64,000 nucleotides of DNA from Liolophura sinensis (lineage: Eukaryota > Mollusca > Polyplacophora > Chitonida > Chitonidae): positions 76,660,028 through 76,724,027 of the forward strand of contig NC_088295.1 of assembly GCF_032854445.1 (NCBI RefSeq). Reading direction: 5' to 3'. Each line of letters starts with the position of its first letter. Position 1 is the stretch's first letter. Position numbers and translations under genes: made by a program. A model generated the notes under the pieces. That model had not been told where the DNA came from. It did no database searches and saw only the letters and a list, made by a program, of their open reading frames with translations. This document shows, piece by piece, positions 1 through 11,213 of this stretch.

Positions 1-89
1 CAGTAACAAGTTATAATTAACGTCAGTAACAAGTGATAATAAACATCAGTAACAAGTGATGATAGACATCAGTAACAAGCGATAATAAC
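1..89. repeat. 23-bp tandem repeat (start outside window)
   Basis: Four copies of a 22-23-bp unit CAGTAACAAGTGATAATAAAC with a few substitutions. The array probably begins left of the window. Confidence 0.85.
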
Positions 90-246
90 CGGTCGGCGAT
101 GCTTGTATGCTTGCCATTGTATAGTTAAAATATTCAAGTAAGGAGGTAAAGATCAATCAAATGCATCAATATGTAAGAAGGTTTAGGTTTACTTTGTAAG
201 CATGATATGTATTGTTTTTTTTAAATGAAAAACATCGTTTCAGGTG

Positions 247-475
247 GGGCCTCCGTGGCTCAGTCGGTTAGCGCGCTAGCGCAGCGTAATGACCCAGAAG
301 CCTCTCACCAATGCGGTCGCTGTGAGTTCAAGACCAGCTCATGCTGGCTTCCTCTCCGGCCGTAAGTGGGAAGGTCTGCCAGCAACCTGCGGATGGTCGT
401 GGGTTTTCCACCCACCATAATGCTGGCCGCCGTCGTATAAGTGAAATATTCTTGAGTACGGCGTAAAACACCAAT

Positions 476-520
<45 letters not shown>
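247..520 (+). mobile_element. Full-length tRNA-derived SINE with target-site duplication
   Basis: The head has a pol III A box (TGGCTCAGTCGG) and B-box-like GAGTTCAAGACC. The conserved body reads GTATAAGTGAAATATTC and GGCGTAAAACACCAATCA, and there is a tail of about 40 A. The 13-bp direct repeat ATCGTTTCAGGTG at 234-246 and 521-533 is a perfect target-site duplication, so the insertion is recent. Confidence 0.92.
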
Positions 521-523
<3 letters not shown>

Positions 524-636
524 GTTTCAGGTGAAAACCATTAGGCCGAGACTTCAGTAATATTAATTTTCTGAGATTACTTCCAAAGCCTGGCGTAGCT
601 TTAAGATTCCTCCCTATGAATTGCTTACTGTGACAG

Positions 637-701
637 CGATTTAAACAACGTAGATGACCGATGTACCGATGAAATGGCCGCCGCCCGGAGCCCAGCTTAC
701 A
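637..701 (+). CDS. Gene A, small upstream exon (tentative)
   Basis: The open segment 637-701 lies between an AG acceptor (gtgacag) and the donor at 702 (gtatga). It encodes DLNNVDDRCTDEMAAARSPAY. It ends in phase 1, which fits the phase of the next exon exactly and makes a serine at the junction. The call rests only on length, frame and splice fit; it could be chance. Confidence 0.4.
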
Positions 702-3700
702 GTATGATAAAGTCCACCAAGGATTATGTATAGTTTGTGCCTCCTTTATTTTAGGCAGTGTATATGGAAGCGGAGGACTTGTTGTATACAGGCCTGTCAC
801 GCCAATCTCCTGCGATTGTTTGAAGTCTTATGTCCAGAACTGTATTCCATTTGGGAGCTGTGCAGTGAGCACGTTGGAAGGATCCTTGGCTGGAATTTTG
901 AAGAATTGTGTATTACCGATTCTACCGATCTCTGGGTGTGCGAAAGCAATTTGGGCAGCCTTTCCTCAGAGCAGTTTCCTCGACCGTATCATCAGCGTCA
1001 TTGATATCGCCATGTCCTGTGTAGTGTCGGCTATATGTCCTATCTGTGGACCCATCTGGACCCTCATCAAGTACGTTTTGTATTGTACTGAGAATGATAT
1101 AAGCTATAATGCCTTCTAGCATTAACAAAAACTTTGCCTTCCTTTTGTATCATATAAAGTATACCCGAAATGCATAATACTCACGGAATGTTACTCTTTT
1201 TGACAAGCTTGCTTTAACCATTATTCACTGACGGATTGTCATGGCCAAATGTCGTGTTATGTCAACTCACATTATTCTTTAAGACTTTGTAGTACGATTT
1301 TAAATTTCAGTTCACTGAATCTTAATATGGGTGAAAGTGTCATGGCTTTTACGGTTAATTTTTAGATGTCTTGTGAAGGTAATAGCTGCATGTTCTTTCG
1401 GTGGGCTCGGTCGAAGGAGACGAGATGTCAGTTCAGCTATCGTGGAAAATTTAGTGATGAAATCTCCGCCCATGGATAACTTCCTAGACCTCAGCGTGGG
1501 AATCCTTGGAAACAGAGACATGTAAGTTCTACAACAAGTACCACATAAGCCTTTATACCTGTGCATCCGAGGTTTTCTGTTTACACTCCCTCATTACCGT
1601 CGTGTGTTGCTTTGTGTAAAATCCCGCTCTCTTTTATTGTTGTAGGTTGGAACTGCCTGATAATGGTTGGTATTCCAAGTTCAAATCGGCCATTGGTGAC
1701 GACAGTCCCAGTGGAAACTATCTCACAACTGCTGAATACAACACAGTGTGGACAGGGCTGAACGATACAAAGTCGCAGGAAGCTGTTCGTACCTTCCTAA
1801 GGAGATGGAACAACACCGTGTCGGCCTTTAACGACGGCACTCTGGCATCACGACCTGACACAGAGAATATCATACCTTTCCGCAGCTCACAGGAGAAATA
1901 TGAGCAATACCTCAAAGATACTGCCAATGCTAAAGAGGTACAACTATTTGTGATTTTATTTGGATGCTCTCCACATGTTAGATTTTCCATGTTAGCCGTC
2001 GTACAGAAATTAATGTAAAACTTTAACGGAGCTTGTGTCTCGTTTCTTCGACGCTTGTACTGCTTGTTATAGAGCTTTTGTTAGCAACTTTACCATATAA
2101 TGCAATACAGCATCAGACTTTGAACACCATTCCTTTCAGCAGAATCTTTTTAAGCATTGCTTTTTTATTTTTCAGTCTGGATTTGACACAATTTTTGATG
2201 AATTTGACAGTGCGATTGGGGTTTATATTGATGCGAAGAACAAGGAGGTATGTGAAGTTCTTATTAATTTGTTGAATGTTAGAAACCCAATCGGTTGATT
2301 GAGTGCAGTTTGTACAATTCAAAGTACACGGCATCTTCACGCGCACTGTACACGTCATAGTGCGTGTTAACGGTTTACCGCCAAATTCTACCAATCAACA
2401 GGAAGCTAAATATAACTGGATTTGTTGGCCACGAGATTGATTGAGTTGGAACTTAACCTGTGACTAGCTAACCGTGCTGAAAATGTATTCCACTTTCCCA
2501 CCACTAACACTAACACTACCTCAGTGCTATACTTATTATGAAGTTAGTATACAACTTCTCTTTATTAACTTAAATTCCAGTTGTGAAAATAATTGTTCTA
2601 TTCTATAACTTCAAATCTTAGCATTTATATGTTTAGGCCTCTTGTTTGTCAGTTTGTCTGCTTTATGTCTGCTCTACCAGAGCCCGGTGTTCTTCTAAAC
2701 TCTTTATGTCAGCTTAGCAGAGTCCCGTTTTCCACCGGAACACTTGTCTGTCCTGTAACGTACCTGAGCACACTATTGTATTTACTATACATTAAATGTG
2801 CCGTACATACATTCCAGCTGGGTGACGGGTATTTGTGGAACACTCTTTATGCCAAATAAATCGTTAAAATTTATTGCTAAAATTTGTTGTCTTTGCCATA
2901 ATAATGGTGGGAGAAAACTGGACAGAGCTCATGGGAAAACCACGACCATCTGGCGGTTGCAGACTTAGCTGGCAGACTTTCCCACATATGGTGGGGAAGA
3001 AACTAACATCAGCTGGACTTGAACTGAAAGGGATCGCATTAGTGAGAGGCTTCCGGGTCATTGTCTGCGCTAGCACACTAACAACCAGGCCACGGAGGTC
3101 TCCCAGTCTCACTTGTGTGTCCCAAAAACATTGGAGATATGCTATACACTGTTATAGTTAAGTTTCTGTTATTTTCCCCAGTCTGGACAGGATAACGGTG
3201 TGTGCGCCAAGGTTAGAGTGCAGATAGTCCAGGATCTCGTACTGACACGCGATGCATTTAATGCTCGACTGGAGATCGAAAATGGAGAACAGTCGGCTTT
3301 GTCTAACATAAAAGTCGTCCTAAAGATTACCCCGGCCATTGATCCAACCAAAAATGCAACAGACAAGTTTGCCATAGGTAGATGGTTTGTCTTTTGATGC
3401 TTACCATTAACTTAGCTTTTTGGCATTAAGAAAACTTGTGCAGAATTTCTCTTTTTTTGGAGAATAAATCTACGCTGTCCTTGATTAGGATTGTTCTGTC
3501 AGTTATTTCATTTCCACATAAGACATTGCTTGAAGCCTTGACTTTAGTACTTTTGTTTCTGTTAGTTTTTAAATTTACTATCTAATACCACATGTGGCAA
3601 AACATCTGGAATAAAACGGTATTCAAGGGGCACGTAAAAACGTTATTTTCTATGATGTTTATCTTTACAGGCTACGCCGAATTGGTAGGCATTACAGCTG

Positions 3701-5367
3701 TAGATGGGACAGGATCCCTGGGGCAAGCCAAATCGGGCACAGCAGACTGGCTGATTATCCCTTACCCCACAGCCGCTATTCGCGAAGACACCGAGTACGA
3801 TGTCGGAGGGAGCTTCTCCTACAGTGTAGGTGCGTCTTCTCTGACAGTGTCTCTCGTACCAGATACTATCACCGTAAAACCCAACCCCAACCTGGAGGTT
3901 CACTATTTCCACGATAAATACGTTCAGGGTGACGATCCCTTCACCGATGCCGTAGAACCTAGCGTGCCGTTTGTCCTGGCAGTCATGATTACTAACACGG
4001 GCTACGGGGTGGCCAAGAGTTTAAAAATAACATCAGCTCAGCCGGAGATTATAGAAAATGAGAAGGGATTGTTGGTGAATTTCCAAATCGTTGGAACAGC
4101 TCTAAACGGAAAACCTGTACCGTTTTCTTTGTCAGTTGACTTTGGAGACATCAATCCTTTCCAGACAAAGGTGGCAAGATGGTACCTGACCTCTTCTCTA
4201 AAGGGATTCTTTTATAATTACTCAGCCACATTTGAAAACATAAATCCTCTTGGTGACCCTCAGCTGTCTGTACTCGACGTGTTGAGGAGTCACGAACTCA
4301 TACACACTGTGCGTAAGGATGTCCCAGCTGATGACAAATTAGATGATTTCCTTGTTAATGATGAGCTGGATGCTGATGATATGGCTGATCATGTTTTTGA
4401 CAGCTCAACCGGCCTTAAAGATCGCATCGTTGACTCCGAGGTGACGCAGTTCCAAGAACGCGTTGGATCAGATGGACAATACATCTCTGTGAGCCTGATA
4501 TGCAACGTGTTTGATGTTGGCTGGTTTTATCTCAGAGTCGAAACCGACCTGGCTTCTTCGGATGACAATCGAGGGGAACTATTAGCGGTCACCCGAGAGG
4601 ACGGTAGAGAGATTTCACTGGGGAAAAATGCGTGGACAACTGATCACTACAAGGACGCTTCCTTTTTCCATCTGTTTGATTACAGTGACGATAATTTCAC
4701 TACTTTCCATTACACTCTCATATTTGGCCCGGAGAACAATTTTGAGCCAGATTTTGACAAAGACAATTACAATGTCAAAGTTAAGTTTCCGATTTCTGCA
4801 AACGATATTGTAACCAGAGTACATGCGAGTGACGCGGACGGCCATCCTGTTACTTATTCACTGCAAATGCCAACAGGACAGTTTTCCATTAACAACCAGA
4901 CCGGAGATATTCTATCATTAGTAGCGATCTCGGAACCGCAAAGCCTGATGCTGATTGTCATTGCCACCGACAGCGGTGTGCCGAGCAGAATCGCGTCAGT
5001 CAAAGTGACGATCACGCCTGATGACGGCAGTCAGCCTACCACTTCATCAACCACACGTTCTACAAAAACGACGAGTATATCATCTGCCAAAACCACAACG
5101 CTGATGACGACGATATCATCCACCAAAACCATCAAACAAACCACGAAGATATCAAGCACCAAAAGCACCACAGAAACAACCAAGTCTTCCATCAAACCAA
5201 CCCACACTTCACCCGCGACATTGGCGAATACAACAATAGACTTGTTCGGCAACGCCACCGGTGTAAACCAAACTGTGTCCACGGCTATCCGGAAAGAAGC
5301 AACACTGGTATTTTTCTTTGTACCAGCCAGTATCATTATTATAGCCGCATATGTTAATGCGAGCTAA
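637..5367 (+). CDS. Gene A: secreted/anchored protein with cadherin-like repeat and Thr-rich stalk (5' partial, 7 exons)
   Basis: Spliced CDS of seven exons: 637-701, 755-1070, 1366-1521, 1646-1937, 2176-2247, 3182-3377, 3671-5367. Phases join without a stop into about 930 codons ending at TAA 5365-5367. The order seen is a Cys-rich segment, an RRRR basic site, a long beta-rich region, one cadherin-like repeat (about 4810-5025, with TDSG.P and FSINNQTG), a Thr/Ser/Lys-rich stalk (about 5030-5215) and a C-terminal hydrophobic stretch (ATLVFFFVPASIIIIAAYV) followed by only three residues. That tail suggests a GPI signal or a tail-less anchor. The region around 3960-4320 (NTGYGVAKSL, SLSVDFGDINPF, HELIHTV) reminds me of large secreted bacterial proteins with related animal members; this is recollection, not a search. 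The 5' end lies left of the window. Function unknown. Confidence 0.75.
755..1070 (+). CDS. Gene A, Cys-rich exon
   Basis: Acceptor tttattttag, donor gtacgt. The 316 nt enter in phase 1 and leave in phase 2. The protein is rich in cysteine (about ten Cys, including CDCL, CIPFGSC and CPICGP) with hydrophobic patches, as expected for a disulfide-bonded extracellular domain. No named family recognised. Confidence 0.7.
1366..1521 (+). CDS. Gene A, exon with furin-like basic site
   Basis: Acceptor aatttttag, donor gtaagt; 156 nt, phase 2 to phase 2. It encodes GGLGRRRRDVSSA at about 1400-1435. The four consecutive arginines (codons 1412-1423) form a candidate proprotein-convertase cleavage site, which would separate the Cys-rich N-terminal part from the rest. 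Cleavage is inference. Confidence 0.72.
1646..1937 (+). CDS. Gene A, exon 4 of visible part
   Basis: Acceptor ttattgttgtag, donor gtacaa; 292 nt ending in phase 0. It encodes a hydrophilic, probably helical stretch (LPDNGWYSKF, WNNTVSAFND, EKYEQYLKDT) with N-glycosylation sequons. Frame and phase match both neighbours. No domain recognised. Confidence 0.75.
2176..2247 (+). CDS. Gene A, 24-codon exon
   Basis: A phase 0-0 exon between tttttcag and gtatgt. It encodes SGFDTIFDEF then DSAIGVYIDAKNKE. The next exon also begins with SG, so a short repeat start is possible. Supported by splice sites and exact frame fit. Confidence 0.65.
2896..3102 (-). mobile_element. SINE of the same family, in intron of gene A
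   Basis: Reverse orientation: TAATGGTGGGAG ... AGCTGGACTTGAACTG ... GCCACGGAGG. The tail is missing; diverged. Confidence 0.85.
3182..3377 (+). CDS. Gene A, start of beta-sandwich-like region
   Basis: Acceptor tattttccccag, donor gtagat; 196 nt, phase 0 to 1. It encodes VRVQIVQDLVLTRDAFNARL and then ENGEQSALSNIKVVLKITPA, alternating hydrophobic strands like an Ig- or CARDB-type beta-sandwich. It leads directly into the large last exon. Confidence 0.78.
3671..5367 (+). CDS. Gene A, terminal exon: unknown large domain, cadherin-like repeat, Thr-rich stalk, hydrophobic tail
   Basis: The acceptor tctttacag joins the previous exon in phase 1; 565 codons to TAA at 5365. Landmarks in order: about 3672-3870 beta-rich (ELVGITAVDGTGSLG); about 3960-4320 a region with NTGYGVAKSL and HELIHTVRKD; about 4320-4480 very acidic (DDKLDDFLVNDELDADDMAD); about 4480-4740 a domain with WFYLRV, WTTDH and FHLFDYSDD; about 4810-5025 a cadherin-like repeat; about 5030-5215 a Thr/Ser/Lys stalk likely O-glycosylated; 5306-5364 hydrophobic tail. 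The sizeable single exon is unlike the small exons before it. Confidence 0.85.
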
Positions 5368-5712
5368 AACATGGAACTACCGATTAATACGTCTAGGTTC
5401 AATTCATTTTGTTAATCTCGTAGTATGAAATTCAGACTTCTGTGCTGTATCAAACAGGGTGTCATATTCATGTATTATAATTACTTATTTACTTGCTAGA
5501 GGGTTAAGAAAATTTTTAATTCTTTACGGGAAGACACAGTTATATTTTTGAAGAGAAGTGGTAGATTTTGTTGGCTTCCGATATGAATCATGATATCGCT
5601 ACTTAATTGATTACTAAAATCCGCAACTTATGTGACGCTCATATAAAGGGTATAAATGTGATATTGATTGCGTTGGTAAGTCCAGAAAGTCGCAGGAACT
5701 ACAGTCTCCAGT
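5368..5712. other. 3' flank of gene A
   Basis: A+T-rich; presumably contains the 3' UTR. I could not place a poly(A) signal with confidence. Confidence 0.4.
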
Positions 5713-6340
5713 TGTGGAGTTGTGTTTGACGGGTACATTAATTGGTGTTCACATTGTGTTTTATTTGCATCTAAGTATGAGGGTTTTATGAAGCACAATG
5801 TGTTTGAGGTGAAGTACATGTAGCACGCTTATTTTGTATACACTGTGTCTTTAATCGCATGTTATCCATTATTACGCCACCACAAACGCCAGTACATTCA
5901 TGTACAAAGCTAGTTTTCATTCTTGTTCTATTTTAAAAATTGTTGATTATTATATTGGCGGTATGTAGACGCAGTCTACCCTTTTTGTAAGGCGATCAGT
6001 TTAAGACATAGGACACCTTACTACTGAAAAAAGTTGTGGAGTTGTGTTTGATGGGTACCTTAATTGGTGTTCGCATTTTGTTTTATTTACCTTTAAGTGT
6101 GAGGGTTTTATGAAGCACAATGTGTTTAATGTGAAGTACATGTAGCACGCTTATTTTGTATACGCTGGGTGTTAAATCGCATGTTATCCATTATTTCGCC
6201 ACCACAAACGCTAATACATTCATGTACAAAGTTGGCTTTCATTCTTGTTCTGTTTTATAAATTGTTGATTATTATATTGGCGGTGTGTAGACGCAGTCCA
6301 CCCTTTGTATAAGGCGATCAGTGCAAGACAGGGGACACAT
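5713..6340. repeat. Two tandem copies of a ~320-bp sequence
   Basis: 5713-6012 and 6035-6340 match over most of their length (GTGGAGTTGTGTTTGA ... GGCGATCAGT) with scattered substitutions and small gaps. No coding potential. Confidence 0.85.
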
Positions 6341-7299
6341 GAAAATTGTTTTCTTATGCCAATAGATTTTAGCGTTTCATGTGCACTTTCTTCGGTTTTT
6401 TGAACTGACAGCATTTGTTTATGTGCTTTAAATAATAATAAATTTCATCTCTTTTTATAAAAACGTCATCTTATGCACATCTTTGTCTCAGGACTAGTCC
6501 GTAACACAACGAACAATATGTCCGGATATGTAAAACACCATGCATGAAGGATTGCCTTGTACAGTGCCACAACCTTTCTACTGCAAGCCACAGGACTGAT
6601 GGCCAGTTGAACAAAACACTATAGCATATAAGACTGCAGTATAGGTATAATAAAGCCATAATCATTCATTTTAGGGCCGTTTTTACAGTTAGACCAATTA
6701 CTAAATACACTATTCAAACCGACGGACGTACATCCCAAAAGGATTAGCCCTATCAGGCTTTTTTTGGCTCAATTCAAAATCTGTTTATGCGAATGGTATA
6801 GTGCGGGGCGTGAACTTTACCTTTGTGATAAGCGACAGAAGATATAAAAAAATTCTAATCGATTTATCATCTGTACTACCACAGCCTAGTCAGTCCAAAC
6901 CATAACTCACAGACACAGTTAATTGGCACAGGAATTGTTCCTTGCTACTACACAGCCTTCAACTGAGACGGAAAATTATTCGCTCACAAGAGAATCATGT
7001 CATACTAGAATATAAAAGAATATCTCATGGACAGTAAAATCAGAGCAGCGATGACAGTGTAATTGTGGTATTAAAATGTCACACGTAACCATTGCTATCC
7101 GGCCTCTTACTTTCGGCTTTTATTTTAACTGTATATTTTAACTAATTCTCACTAATCTGATAGCTAGCCTCTCTCAGTGGAATATGCACTGGGAGTATTT
7201 ACACGTTTGACCAGTACATATGATTTCACGTTTATCATCAAAGGAATCATCATAAATCTGATTAAGGCTAAAACCCATAATGGAAGCAAATGGTTGAGA
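6341..7299. other. Non-coding, nothing recognised
   Basis: A+T-rich sequence with only short chance ORFs and no recognisable domain, splice-paired exon or repeat. Confidence 0.5.
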
Positions 7300-7662
7300 A
7301 ATGAGTGAGTGAGTGAATGTTTGCGGTTTAACGTCGTACTTAACAATTTTTCAGTCATATGAAAATGAAGGAATCTTTAGAGTGCATGTAATGGACCTCC
7401 TTGTTGCAGGACGGATTTTCACCGTTCTTTTATCTGGTGTTTCTTCACTGAGACGCCTTACGGAAGGCAAGTAAGCCAGCTGCTTTCTCTGTAGCCGATG
7501 GGCTTTGAAGAATTGGGCTGTGAGCTCTAATCCTACTCTTGTTGATTTGACTGCAGTTTCATTCAGAAGCTTTGATGGAGAACTGCTGACGATTTCCTAT
7601 ACTGACAGCTGTGGTTTACGTCCAAAATTCTTGAGCACAGCGTTAAACACTTACTTGATAGA
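7300..7662 (-). mobile_element. SINE fragment with MetaSINE-like tail
   Basis: GAGTGAGTGAGTGAATG, then GCGGTTTAACGTCGTACTTA and CTCCTTGTTGCAGGAC, and CACTGAGACG, are shared with the element at 45053-45360. The tRNA-related head is missing. A further fragment at 7640-7662 resembles the tail of the commoner SINE. Confidence 0.75.
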
Positions 7663-10335
7663 TGAGAAGAAATGAAATGGTGGGACGGGGTTGTAATACT
7701 GGCGCTCAGAAAACGGAAACACAGTCTCTTCGTGACACTAACGGTGGACACACTCGGTACTGAATTCTGTGAACTGTGACTATTGACCACCCTGTTTTCA
7801 CGCTGGCATAGCTGGCACAGTTATTACCCTAAAATTTGAAAATGTGATGGAAATTAAAACCACAATTGATAATTAATACTGACCTTAATTGTTGAGGTAA
7901 CAAATTATTTAATCCTGAGAGAAAACAATATAAAATTGCTTCGTGCGTTTATATTTTTATTGAGTATTATTCCATCAGAGATTCAGGATCACAAGCTGTT
8001 GTCCTGGGCGAGGCCTAAAAAGGTTGAGTACACAATATATGTTGTCTATATCCGGGAAGTGACTTTCCTGGATAATTCCACTGACTTCAAGTGAAGACAG
8101 GTACAACGCTTCCACAGTGCGTTTAAAATGACAATTAATAATATATATTTCTATACTTTAAATAAAACACATTGATAGCCATAAGATCTTTCAGCTTTTT
8201 CAAAGAATTAAATGTCACAAGTCTGTATAATTGTTAACATTTCTACAAAATTATACACAAAAAATAACTGGTATGACACGGTCTTCATTTCAGGACACAC
8301 TACAAATAACTCGTATATCTGAATTTTACCGAATTAGTAAGACAGTGCACATTATTATATAAGATTAGAGACGTAGTGACGATGTTAAATTCAAGATATG
8401 TGCCACGAATGAGTAGTATAAGTTTTGTCTGTGGAGTCTGTTTTCTGCAAAATACCGAGAAAAGAAGAGGTCATCTTGACAATACCTGTATTTTATTACA
8501 GATCAGTTGTGAGGAAAGCGCGATTGAAATACCTATATTTGTATTCGAGCTAGGAAATTAGTCAGGGACAACAAGTTTGAATTGAATGTCATGCTTAAAA
8601 TATGGACTATTTCATCTGAAAATCGTTAACTGCTTCTTTCTTACAAACTTACCAGCATTATGTACTACTCATTTATTATTTCGTACATTTTCCTTTGGGA
8701 ATTGGGCGTTTTACATTGTTATAGAAATATGCGTTCCGATTATTGAACTTTTATGGTTTACTAGTGGTGTACAAATATCAAACGGAGCTTAGATTTCGTT
8801 AATTGGACAAACCCTTAACATGCTACATGGAGTCGATTGATGTTACAAGGCTGTAAAACACCTAAATAGCAGAATATTACAAAAGCTTAGCATAATCGCC
8901 TGGCAGGTAGACGCTGAAATCGGGCAAACTTAATCAACATACATGCCATAGCTTATATACCGACTGGAGTATTGTCATGGCTAATGGAAAGCAAACATAC
9001 CTAACGTAACCGTAAATACCGTAAATAGTATATGTACGAGAGTGATATTTACTCATAGGCAACAATTTAAGTCATTCTTAGTCAAAATAGCCATTTTGAT
9101 TGGCAAATATGAATTTCTGGCAAGAAATCTCCATTAAATGTTTCCATTCTAACATAGGCTTTATGAGCCATACGCATTATTACACTAATGGTCAATTATG
9201 AAGTATTTTCAAGACCTTGTATAAATGTACGCGCTACCAAATGGAATATCTTTTTTTTTCTGAAACAGTCATTAAAATATCAGTTCAAACAGTTGAGAAA
9301 AACATATTATAATAACAGGCAATAGTTAGTTATAGAAATTTGTTTTTATCCCATCTGTATGATACTTTATCCCATCGACATAATATCAGTCTCTCAGTCC
9401 GCGTGTAGAGACGAACTGCTCGCAGGAGTTACAGGAACTTCAAATTTTCTCTGTATTTTCAGTTAAGGATGAACCAGCTTCCAGATCAAAGTGAATCTAG
9501 GCGCCAAAACAGAGAGTCAGTACTTGTAAGATCATTTTTCTAAACCTTCTGTGTGTTTTCAGTTAAGAAATCAAATCAATTTCCAAATCGTGGACCATGC
9601 AAATTTATAAGTTGCCGATATTTATCAAAATACATACTTCAGTTGCACTTTGATAGCAACCATTCACATAATGGTTGTGACGACCTTATTCAACACGATG
9701 AATATACCACCCCTAGGCACAGCTTCATTGAAACTGAAAGCCAGATATCCTGGATACCGAGGACATATTTAGTTAGAAGAGAACCGCATTCATTATAAAT
9801 TTTAAGATGCTTACAAAAGGCTTATAATGGAATCTTTGCACATTACACTTTGTGGTATATAATTGCGACGTTGATTAAATTGGTAACAGAACACACACGA
9901 TTCAGTGCAAATACAGGTAAGATGTACCGTCTGGAGCATAGGCACTGTCTTAATTAAAGATCACCAGCTCGTGACCCTGTAGTATCAAATTTATTAAACG
10001 AAATTTTGGACTTTTGGTCACGAATTGGAGATTCTGTTTATCCCATTTCGGAATTTTCTTGCCTGCTACGTACAATGATTTAAACGGGTTGTGTGGTTTC
10101 TATGCCTAATAGACCTCACCCGGCCTCACAATGCCCTTCATAACGTCATCGCCCCCGCCCTCACTCCATTCATAACGTCACCGCCCCAGCTCTCGAGAAT
10201 TTTCTATAATACACACAACATATATTTATTATGTATAAATAACTCTTCTCTACATAGAAGGATGGATGCCTGCCATTATATAAATGGGGTAACTACGACA
10301 TAATCTCCGGAAAAATAACTCACAGTGCTTCCAGG
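7663..10335. other. Non-coding, nothing firm
   Basis: No supportable gene. A short sequence near 9970-10005 (CCCTGTAGTATCAAATTTA) recurs at 35540-35575, so a low-copy dispersed repeat is present. Two TTTTCAGTTAAG motifs (about 9459 and 9560) precede no convincing exon. Confidence 0.5.
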
Positions 10336-10752
10336 ACACGCCTATTACATGTATTACTTATGTCTGTACAAGGACACGCCTATTACATGTACCACTCATG
10401 TCTGTGCAAGGACACGCCTATTGCATGTATCACTTATGTCTGTGCAAGGACGCGCCTATTACATGTATCACTTATGTCTGTACAAGAGCACGCCTATTAA
10501 AAGTAACACTTATGTCTGTACAAGGACACGCCTATTACATGTACCACTTATGTGTGTGCAAGGACACGCCTATTACATGTATCACTTATGTCTGTGCAAG
10601 GACGCGCCTATTACATGTCTCACTTATGTCTGTACAAGAGCACGCCTATTAAATGTAACACTTATGTCTGTACAAGAGCACGCCTATTAAATGTAACACT
10701 TATGTCTGTACAAGGACACGCCTATTACATGTACCACTTATGTCTGTGCAAG
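10336..10752. repeat. 38-bp minisatellite, about 11 copies
   Basis: Unit ACACGCCTATTACATGTA plus a TCACTTATGTCTGTACAAGG-type remainder, repeated with few changes. The unit is not a multiple of three, so the ORFs over it shift frame and are not genes. Confidence 0.92.
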
Positions 10753-10990
10753 GGTAGCGAAGGTCTCTTCCAAAGCCGTCTTTATGACCCCACTTATGAC
10801 ATGTTCAATTTTGAAATTTTCCCGTTACATGGGAAAGGGTCCTACACATTGTGTATACACATAAATGGTGTTACAAAATGAGGCATGTGTTGAATCACGT
10901 GGAAAATCTAGTTGTTTCAGTGTATGCAAATAGGTTATTTTTTAAACCCACACTAATGGATCAAACATTCTCCATCGAACGCCTTCATTC

Positions 10991-10993
10991 TAT

Positions 10994-11032
<39 letters not shown>

Positions 11033-11213
11033 TTTGATTGGTGTTTTACTCAAGAGTATTTCACTTATACGACGGCGGCCAACATTATGGTGGGAGGAAA
11101 CCGGGCAGAGCCCGGGATAAACCCACGACCATCCGCAAGTTGTTGCAAGACTTTCACACGTACGGCCGGAGAGGAAGCCAACATGAGCTGGACTTGAACT
11201 CACAGTGACCTCT
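10991..11213 (-). mobile_element. 5'-truncated SINE with (TTTA)n tail
   Basis: (TTTA)n at 10991-11034 is followed by GATTGGTGTTTTACTCAAGA and the family body up to AGCTGGACTTGAACTCAC. The tRNA head is mostly lost. Confidence 0.88.

Noticed and set aside
247-340. Possible tRNA gene
   Set aside because: The A and B boxes belong to a SINE head; the cloverleaf is not intact and it continues into the SINE body.
339-800. 153-codon minus-strand ORF with poly-Phe
   Set aside because: It crosses a SINE and its poly(A) tail; the poly-Phe is the A-run read on the other strand.
10336-10752. CRISPR-like direct repeats
   Set aside because: There are no unique spacers; the copies are contiguous minisatellite units in an animal genome.
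10325-10881. Three overlapping ORFs with repeated Cys/Tyr/Thr motifs
   Set aside because: They read a 38-bp minisatellite in successive frames; no start context, splice partner or domain.
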